A stretch of DNA of 64,000 nucleotides, from contig NZ_JBNASF010000001.1 in assembly GCF_049720995.1 (NCBI RefSeq), positions 91,701 through 155,700 on the forward strand, given 5' to 3'. Position 1 is the stretch's first letter, and each line of letters opens with the position of its first letter. The translations under genes and the position numbers were made by a program. Shown piece by piece: positions 59,217 to 64,000 of this stretch. The notes under the pieces are model-generated. The model was not told the DNA's origin. It did not search any database and worked only from the letters and a program-made list of their open reading frames with translations. The stretch comes from Methanothermobacter sp049720995. GTDB lineage: Archaea; Methanobacteriota; Methanobacteria; Methanobacteriales; Methanothermobacteraceae.

Positions 59217-60347
59217 GTCTTCCAGGAGTGAGGTTTCACACTGGAGGTCTATGATATTTGTGCGTCCCTTTCCCCTTCCCCTGGAGACCGTGTTGGTTGA
59301 TATGAGCCCAAGCATTTCGAGTTCATTTATGAAATCGAATATTCTTCTGTATGAAACTGAATCGCCCTTTGATATTTCCTTGTAAACCTCATATAGCCTT
59401 CCTGAGGTTATCTCCTCCTTTCTCTTTGTGAGGTAGAGTATCGCCTCAAGGACCCTCTGCTGCTGGCTGGGCAGTGTAAGTATTATGTCTGTGATCTTGT
59501 TGTGCTCTATGTAATCCTTGGCTTCCCTCACAAATTCTCCCTTAACCATGTCTGAATCCCTTTCATCTGCAATTTCACCTGCTGTCCTGAGAAGGTCAAG
59601 GGCATACCTTGCGTCGCCCTCCTCCTTTGCTGCAAGGGCTGCGCAGAGGGGTATGACATCGTCATCAAGGACTCCTTCCTTGAAGGATAACCTTGACCTC
59701 TCCTCAAGTATATCAACAAGCTGCTGGGCACCGTAGGGCGGGAAGACTATTTCCCTGTCCCTCAAACTGCTTCTTACACGTGGTTTTATGAACTTTTTGA
59801 ACTCAACATAGTTGCTTATGGATAGTATGGAGACGTTGTCTGTCCTTGTGAGGGTGTAGAGTAGACCGTCACCATCATTCCTGAGAAGTATGTCTATCTC
59901 GTCAAGGACAACAAGGAGTATCATGTCCTGGCCGAAGGCATTTTTCTTGAACATGTTTCTGAATGTGTTGACTATCTCTGCCTTTGTCCAGCCACGGTAG
60001 GGGACATCGCGACCAAGCTGCTGGCAGAGCCGTGCTATTACCTGGTACTCTGTTGTGTAATCTGTGCAGCGTATGTACTCTGTCCTTATGTTAACATCAC
60101 AGTCCCTTGAAGCCTCTTTAAGCTGTTTCATGGCAAATTTGGCAACTGCAGTTTTCCCTGTCCCTGTTTTTCCGTATATTGTTATGTCTGGCGGTGTGAC
60201 TCCATTCAGTGCTTCAACCCAGTACTTGGCTATTGAACGTATCTGTTCCTCCCTGTGAGGCAGCCTGTCAGGTAGAAACCTGTGGTCAAGATATTTTTTA
60301 TCCTTAAAAACAGATTCTTTGTCCCCTATCTCATCAAAAATGTTCAT
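59199..60347 (-). CDS. cdc6-1: Origin recognition protein Orc1/Cdc6
   Basis: 382 residues. Walker A YGKTGTGKTAVAKF, Walker B LLVVLDEIDILLRND, sensor 1 SILSISNYVEF, and a C-terminal winged helix (EEITSGRLYEVYKEISKGDS). It binds origin boxes and loads MCM. Encoded next to the origin array 60500-61127, as is usual for archaea. Convergent with pyrB (18-base overlap). Confidence 0.97.
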   Translation of the reverse strand: MNIFDEIGDKESVFKDKKYLDHRFLPDRLPHREEQIRSIAKYWVEALNGVTPPDITIYGKTGTGKTAVAKFAMKQLKEASRDCDVNIRTEYIRCTDYTTEYQVIARLCQQLGRDVPYRGWTKAEIVNTFRNMFKKNAFGQDMILLVVLDEIDILLRNDGDGLLYTLTRTDNVSILSISNYVEFKKFIKPRVRSSLRDREIVFPPYGAQQLVDILEERSRLSFKEGVLDDDVIPLCAALAAKEEGDARYALDLLRTAGEIADERDSDMVKGEFVREAKDYIEHNKITDIILTLPSQQQRVLEAILYLTKRKEEITSGRLYEVYKEISKGDSVSYRRIFDFINELEMLGLISTNTVSRGRGKGRTNIIDLQCETSLLEDSLWGV

Positions 60348-60579
60348 AGTACCACTTCAAATAAAGTTTTAGAGAAAACTGCTGCTTTAATTTATTTTGA
60401 AGGCCTCAAAACTGGAATGATAATCATTTCAGGTTTTTGAGGTTTCCCTCTTGATACTGGCAGTGCCCTTTAAGACCACCCTGTAGACGGGGTGATAAGT
60501 TTCAAGTGTAAATTTTCTTATTCTAACTCTTAGATAAAAGTTTTTATTAACCTAAGGGGTTTTTCATAATAAGGCCAGG

Positions 60580-60760
60580 GAGACATACATTTCAAGTGTA
60601 AAATTTCTCTCTGGCTCTGCCTGGAGACAGAGGAGAGACATACATTTCAAGTGTAACAGTTTTCCGTGTTCCCCATCATGAATGAGAGACATACATTTCA
60701 AGTGTAACGGTTACAGGAATGGTGTTATGTCAGGAGAGAGACATACATTTCAAGTGTAAA
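60580..60760 (+). repeat. Four extended origin boxes with GAGACATACA prefix
   Basis: At 60580-60601, 60635-60656, 60686-60707 and 60738-60759 the box is 22 bases: GAGACATACA followed by TTTCAAGTGTAA, identical in all four. Spacing between starts is 55, 51 and 52 bases, about five helical turns. The fully conserved extension suggests Cdc6 contacts beyond the 12-13 base core. Confidence 0.85.
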
Positions 60761-60805
60761 TACAGGATTCAGGTGCTGCTACTTGGGTGGGTCTGACTTA
60801 GTGCA

Positions 60806-60841
60806 TGCACTGGAATTCCTTAAATTGTTCTGGTCAGTGCA
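60806..60841. repeat. Inverted repeat in the centre of the origin
   Basis: TGCACTG (60806-60812) and CAGTGCA (60835-60841), with GTGCATGCAC (60801-60810) a perfect 10-base palindrome. It lies between the left and right box arms. Confidence 0.6.
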
Positions 60842-61132
60842 CTTCACCATCTTACAATTGAAATGAATGTCACATTTTAATTTTAAAAGTTAATATGATA
60901 ATAAAGATTTCACTTGAAATTCACCTCTCTCTCACTTGGCCCTACAGTACGCACGCAGCTTACACTTGAAATCCATCTCTCACCCATGCCCTTCTATATG
61001 TCAGGAAAGATTTACACTTGAAATGGACCACCCTCAGGTCAGATTCAGGAGACAGAAGTAAATTTACAGTTGAAATCCACCTCTGTCAGATTGTCAGAGA
61101 CAGTTCCTAACATGTTACAGTGGAAATGAACC

Positions 61133-61600
61133 TCACACATACATGCTGTCCTGCTCAGGTTTTTCCTCACCGAAACGTTCCTGTATCATCCACATCACCT
61201 GAAGCTTAGCCCTGAAAACATTTTTTATACTTGAAATCAATCTGTCCTTTGAGAGGCCATCGGAGAATATCTCAGAGGTTACAAGATAACTGTTCAGAAC
61301 GTTTTCTGGATGATCAAGCTGGAAATCAACTCCAAATCTGTTCAGTGTAAAACGAACCTTCCATATGAACTCGGTCCTTTTCTCCATGCTGAGTGCACGT
61401 ATCCCTGACTGGTGCTCAGGACTAACACTGGTTGCACAGGCTATGAGGATCATGTCGTTCTTTCCAGCAGGCTGGATTATATCCATGACATGATCCTCTG
61501 GATAGTTTATCACATAATGAAAAGAGGCGTTTTCGTCAGGGACCTCCATCCTCAGAAAACCCTCCTCCTCAAGCCATTTTCTTATCTTCTTCTCTGGCAT
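61133..61600 (-). CDS. DUF2299 family protein
   Basis: 155 residues, soluble, alpha/beta. N terminus MPEKKIRKWLEEEGFLRME, then FHYVINYPEDHVMDIIQP, as in DUF2299. Function unknown; it sits on the origin flank opposite cdc6. ATG at 61600 follows GTGATACC. Secretion-chaperone-like fold has been suggested for related domains, but I cannot confirm this here. Confidence 0.75.
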   Translation of the reverse strand: MPEKKIRKWLEEEGFLRMEVPDENASFHYVINYPEDHVMDIIQPAGKNDMILIACATSVSPEHQSGIRALSMEKRTEFIWKVRFTLNRFGVDFQLDHPENVLNSYLVTSEIFSDGLSKDRLISSIKNVFRAKLQVMWMIQERFGEEKPEQDSMYV

Positions 61601-61697
61601 GGTATCACACAACTAATTATATCCATCCATGAATATATAACATGGTGAAATTATTACATGTCACTGGTATATATGAATCGGAACAAAAAGGGAAAAC

Positions 61698-62591
61698 ATG
61701 AATGACATCCCTGTCCTTTTACTTGCAATTTCAATTGACATCATAATGGGAGAACCCCCTCTGGCGCTTCACCCCGTCGTATATATGGGCTCCCTCACAG
61801 CCTGGATGAAGGGGATAATCAGTAAAACGCGTCTATCAGGAATGATAATGACATTGATGGTTGTATCAGTATTCACAGCACCAGCCATGCTCATAGGATA
61901 CCTGGATGACCCTCTATACACGCTGATAGCTGGAGTGCTCCTTTCAGCGGTAATATCCATAAGAATGCTCTTCAAATCTGCAATGGATGTTGGAAAATCA
62001 CTGGATGACAGCATTGAGGAGGCAAGGGAGAAACTTTCCTATCTTGTGAGCAGAGACACAGCATACCTCACAGATGAACAGATACTCTCAGCAACCATTG
62101 AAACACTCACAGAAAACCTCACAGACTCGGTCACAGCACCAATTTTTTATTTCATTTTGCTGGGGCTTCCCGGAGCATTCCTCTACAGAGCCGTTAATAC
62201 ACTTGACGCAATGGTTGGATATCTTGATGACGAAAACAGGGACCTGGGATGGTTCCCTGCCAGACTTGATGACATACTGAACTACATACCATCCAGAGTT
62301 ACAGGGTTTATGATTGTTCTTGCAGCCTTTCTCCTGTCCCTCAACTGGAGGAATTCACTGAGGGTACTCCTCAGGGACGCCAGACGCACCCCCAGTCCCA
62401 ACTCAGGATTCACGATGGCTGCTGCGGCTGGAGCTCTATCCGTTCAGCTGGAAAAACCTGGAGTATATGTTCTTGGGGACCCCAGAGATTCAATTTCAGC
62501 TGAAAAGCTTAAAGATGCCCTTAAACTGAGTTCTATCTCCCTTGTCCTGTTTATCGTGTCTGCAACAGGATTAATGATGGTGATACCATGA
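61698..62591 (+). CDS. cbiB: Adenosylcobinamide-phosphate synthase
   Basis: 297 residues with several membrane helices. Motifs: DIIMGEPPLALHPVVYMGSL, EKLSYLVSRDT, ETLTENLTDSVTAPIFYF and RDARRTPSPNSGFTMAA. Joins aminopropanol phosphate to cobyrate. It overlaps cbiG by four bases (ATGA). Confidence 0.93.
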   Translation: MNDIPVLLLAISIDIIMGEPPLALHPVVYMGSLTAWMKGIISKTRLSGMIMTLMVVSVFTAPAMLIGYLDDPLYTLIAGVLLSAVISIRMLFKSAMDVGKSLDDSIEEAREKLSYLVSRDTAYLTDEQILSATIETLTENLTDSVTAPIFYFILLGLPGAFLYRAVNTLDAMVGYLDDENRDLGWFPARLDDILNYIPSRVTGFMIVLAAFLLSLNWRNSLRVLLRDARRTPSPNSGFTMAAAAGALSVQLEKPGVYVLGDPRDSISAEKLKDALKLSSISLVLFIVSATGLMMVIP

Positions 62592-63577
62592 GACTGAGTA
62601 TACTGACACTCACAGAAAATGGCAGGAAACTTGGTGAGGCCCTGAAGACATGTCTTAAGGATGATCCCACAGTTCTATCGGTTGAAATCATCCACAGGGA
62701 TATAGATTTCAGGGAGGTGTTTTTCAGAAGCGACATGATCATCGGTATAATGGCAGCAGGTATAATGGTGAGAAAGATCGCTCCGCTCCTTAAAAACAAA
62801 TTCTCTGACCCGGGAGTTATTGTTGTTGATGAAATGGGGCAGAATGTCATAAGTCTCCTTTCTGGTCATGCAGGGGGTGCAAACGATTTCGCAGTCAAAA
62901 TTGCAGACATACTCAATGCAAACCCTGTTATAACAACAGCAACTGATGTTAATGGTCTTGTGGGAATTGACAGCTTTGCATCAAGATACTTCTACCTGAT
63001 ACTTGACAGACACCTTGTGAGGCACTTCAACTCATCAATTGTGAAGGGGCACACTGTGGAACTGCACTCCTCAAGGAACCTGGAGCCCCTCATTGATGGT
63101 GAACTATCCAGAACCTACAGGCACATAAAGGATGGAAATGAGATTGTAAGGGCCCACTGCAACTCTGAGGTCATGAGACTTGCTCCCCTCAAGGTTTCAG
63201 TGGGTATAGGGACAAGGAGGGGGGTTGAGTCCGCCAGAATAACCGGTGCCATCATGGAAGCACTTGGAATCTTAAAGCTACCTCCAGAGAGGATCGATGC
63301 ACTGGCAACAGGTCATATGAAAAGAAATGAGAGGGGAATAATTGATGCAGCAGAGAATATGGGAGTCCCCCTGGAAATCATACCTCTCCATGAGCTCAGA
63401 TCACAGGATACACACTCATTTTCAGATTTTGTCAACGAAAAATTTGGCGTTGGAAGTGTATGTGAAGCCGCGGCTCTTAAAAGCGCAGGATCCGGATCAA
63501 AACTCGTTATAAGAAAAACAACATCATCAGGAGTTGCTGTTGCGGTGGGAGTTTCAGGGACACCAAAAACTTTTTAA
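62588..63577 (+). CDS. cbiG: Cobalt-precorrin-5A hydrolase, CbiG
   Basis: 329 residues. The N-terminal domain has IIGIMAAGIMVRKIAPLL and LLSGHAGGANDFAVKIA; the C-terminal CbiG domain begins VSVGIGTRRGVE. Opens the ring-A lactone in the anaerobic cobalamin route. ATGA overlap with cbiB. Confidence 0.93.
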   Translation: MRLSILTLTENGRKLGEALKTCLKDDPTVLSVEIIHRDIDFREVFFRSDMIIGIMAAGIMVRKIAPLLKNKFSDPGVIVVDEMGQNVISLLSGHAGGANDFAVKIADILNANPVITTATDVNGLVGIDSFASRYFYLILDRHLVRHFNSSIVKGHTVELHSSRNLEPLIDGELSRTYRHIKDGNEIVRAHCNSEVMRLAPLKVSVGIGTRRGVESARITGAIMEALGILKLPPERIDALATGHMKRNERGIIDAAENMGVPLEIIPLHELRSQDTHSFSDFVNEKFGVGSVCEAAALKSAGSGSKLVIRKTTSSGVAVAVGVSGTPKTF

Positions 63578-63650
63578 CCGAAATGATATAAACCACATTG
63601 AATATAAACATTATTCTGCATTCTTCAGGAATTCAGCAGGAGGACCCACC

Positions 63651-63905
63651 ATGAGTAACGAAACATTTGATCGCGTTTCTGAAATTTTAAAGCACATTAT
63701 GGAAGATAACAGTGTTCCAAGGAACATTAGAAGGGCTGCCGAGGAATCAAAGGAGATACTCAACAACCCTGATGAGGACAGCACGGTAAGGGCCAGCACA
63801 GTCATATCGATTCTGGACGAGATAAGCAACGACCCCAACATCCCGATACATGCAAGGACACTGGTATGGGAAATACTCAGTGAACTTGAATCCATAAGGG
63901 AATAA
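63651..63905 (+). CDS. UPF0147 family small protein
   Basis: 84 residues, all-helical (HIMEDNSVPRNIRRAAEESK, STVISILDEISNDPNIPIHA). Family function unknown. AGGAGG precedes the ATG, and a longer frame upstream lacks a site. Its stop falls in the first copy of a 40-bp direct repeat. Confidence 0.85.
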   Translation: MSNETFDRVSEILKHIMEDNSVPRNIRRAAEESKEILNNPDEDSTVRASTVISILDEISNDPNIPIHARTLVWEILSELESIRE

Positions 63906-64000
63906 ATCTCTGTTTTTTTACATCCTATTTCTGTTTGATTTAAGGGTTTTTAGGGGGGATATAAATCTCTGTTTTTTTACATCCTATTTCTGTTTGATTT
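63902..64000. repeat. 40-bp direct repeat, two copies, 59-bp period
   Basis: 63902-63941 and 63961-64000 are identical over 40 bases (ATAAATCTCTGTTTTTTTAC, then ATCCTATTTCTGTTTGATTT), separated by 19 bases. The window ends inside or at the end of copy two, so further copies may follow. The T7 runs (GTTTTTTTAC) may terminate the UPF0147 transcript. Confidence 0.9.
63912..63920 (+). terminator. T-rich terminator after UPF0147
   Basis: GTTTTTTTA just after the stop fits the archaeal oligo-T termination signal; a second copy lies at 63971-63979 in the repeat. Confidence 0.5.

Larger units (their letters stand above)
60348..61132. other. oriC: Chromosomal replication origin with origin-recognition boxes
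   Basis: 785-base gap beside cdc6. Eleven copies of a TTACACTTGAAAT-type box lie in two facing arms: TTTCAAGTGTAA orientation at 60500-60512, 60590-60602, 60645-60657, 60696-60708 and 60748-60760; the reverse at 60852-60864, 60908-60920, 60960-60972, 61011-61024, 61063-61076 and 61115-61127. The left boxes 2-5 share a longer GAGACATACA prefix. AT-rich DNA at about 60869-60907 between R1 and R2 is the best unwinding element. The right arm is more diverged. Function rests on known Methanothermobacter origins. Confidence 0.92.

Noticed and set aside
60500..61127. Regularly spaced boxes resembling a CRISPR array
   Set aside because: Boxes occur in two opposite orientations, vary in core, and lie next to cdc6; they match known Methanothermobacter origin boxes. 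No cas genes are present.

Overview
The window reads as a thermophilic, hydrogenotrophic methanogen of the Methanobacteriales, most probably a Methanothermobacter close to M. thermautotrophicus. The grounds are coenzyme F430 genes (cfbD, cfbB), F420-dependent methylene-H4MPT dehydrogenase (mtd), methanogenesis marker 12, an Orc1/Cdc6 gene beside an array of TTACACTTGAAA-type origin boxes, TGTACA boxes in front of trpB2, Shine-Dalgarno elements of the form GGTG-N5-NTG, and a gene order that I recall as matching the MTH1408-MTH1482 stretch of M. thermautotrophicus in reverse. That last match comes from memory of gene order; no alignment was run. I saw no provirus, insertion sequence or CRISPR array. 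It is a chromosomal core region with several lineage-specific islands.

Layout. 1-5.4 kb (minus strand): cfbD (cut by the window edge), leuA, a DUF63 membrane protein overlapping a PHP phosphoesterase, and a DUF1786 protein. 5.4-12.2 kb (plus strand): trpB2 behind TRP boxes, a small sequon-rich membrane protein with the Fae-Hps fusion, an iron-sulfur flavoprotein, a lipid-linked glycan flippase, a ModE-type regulator, ferredoxin and hisB. 12.4-18.2 kb (mostly minus): mtd, a C39-like peptidase, then cfbB, a glycan polymerase-like protein and a glycosyltransferase in one overlapping unit, and a secreted cysteine-rich protein. 18.6-27 kb: a radical SAM/HhH protein, a ParA with a tiny ParB-like partner, thrS, a TrmB regulator divergent from a rubredoxin-Hcp fusion plus cupin, and an MgtC/DUF4010 membrane protein. 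27-37.6 kb: branched-chain amino-acid genes (ilvD, ilvB, ilvN, ilvC) with lepB, argS, argF, purD and marker 12.

37.6-46.5 kb: an Sm-like protein, a winged-helix/3-TM pair, two paralogous histidine-rich membrane proteins, surE, an Mrr-like membrane protein, a surface protein with an MQETG tail, two identical tRNA-Val genes, ilvE, uppP, a SpoIIM-like protein and UPF0284. 46.5-51.8 kb: kae1-bud32, the XTP/dITP pyrophosphatase gene, rps15, a RecJ-like DHH nuclease and aconitase X (phosphomevalonate dehydratase large subunit). 51.8-55.2 kb: a GAF regulator divergent from a DUF169, TusA-DsrE and membrane-protein operon. 55.3-59.2 kb: hef, trmI, pyrB. 59.2-61.6 kb: cdc6 with the replication origin and a DUF2299 gene. 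61.7-64 kb: cbiB, cbiG, UPF0147 and a 40-bp direct repeat at the edge.

The candidates I would look at first for undescribed biology are: the GAF regulator / DUF169 / TusA-DsrE / membrane-protein sulfur-type operon with paired inverted repeats; the ParA with a roughly 100-residue ParB-like partner and palindromic upstream DNA; the two paralogous membrane proteins with a WH-x13-H-x-H histidine pattern in a lineage said to lack cytochromes; and the secreted Cys8 protein that appears to start at ATT.
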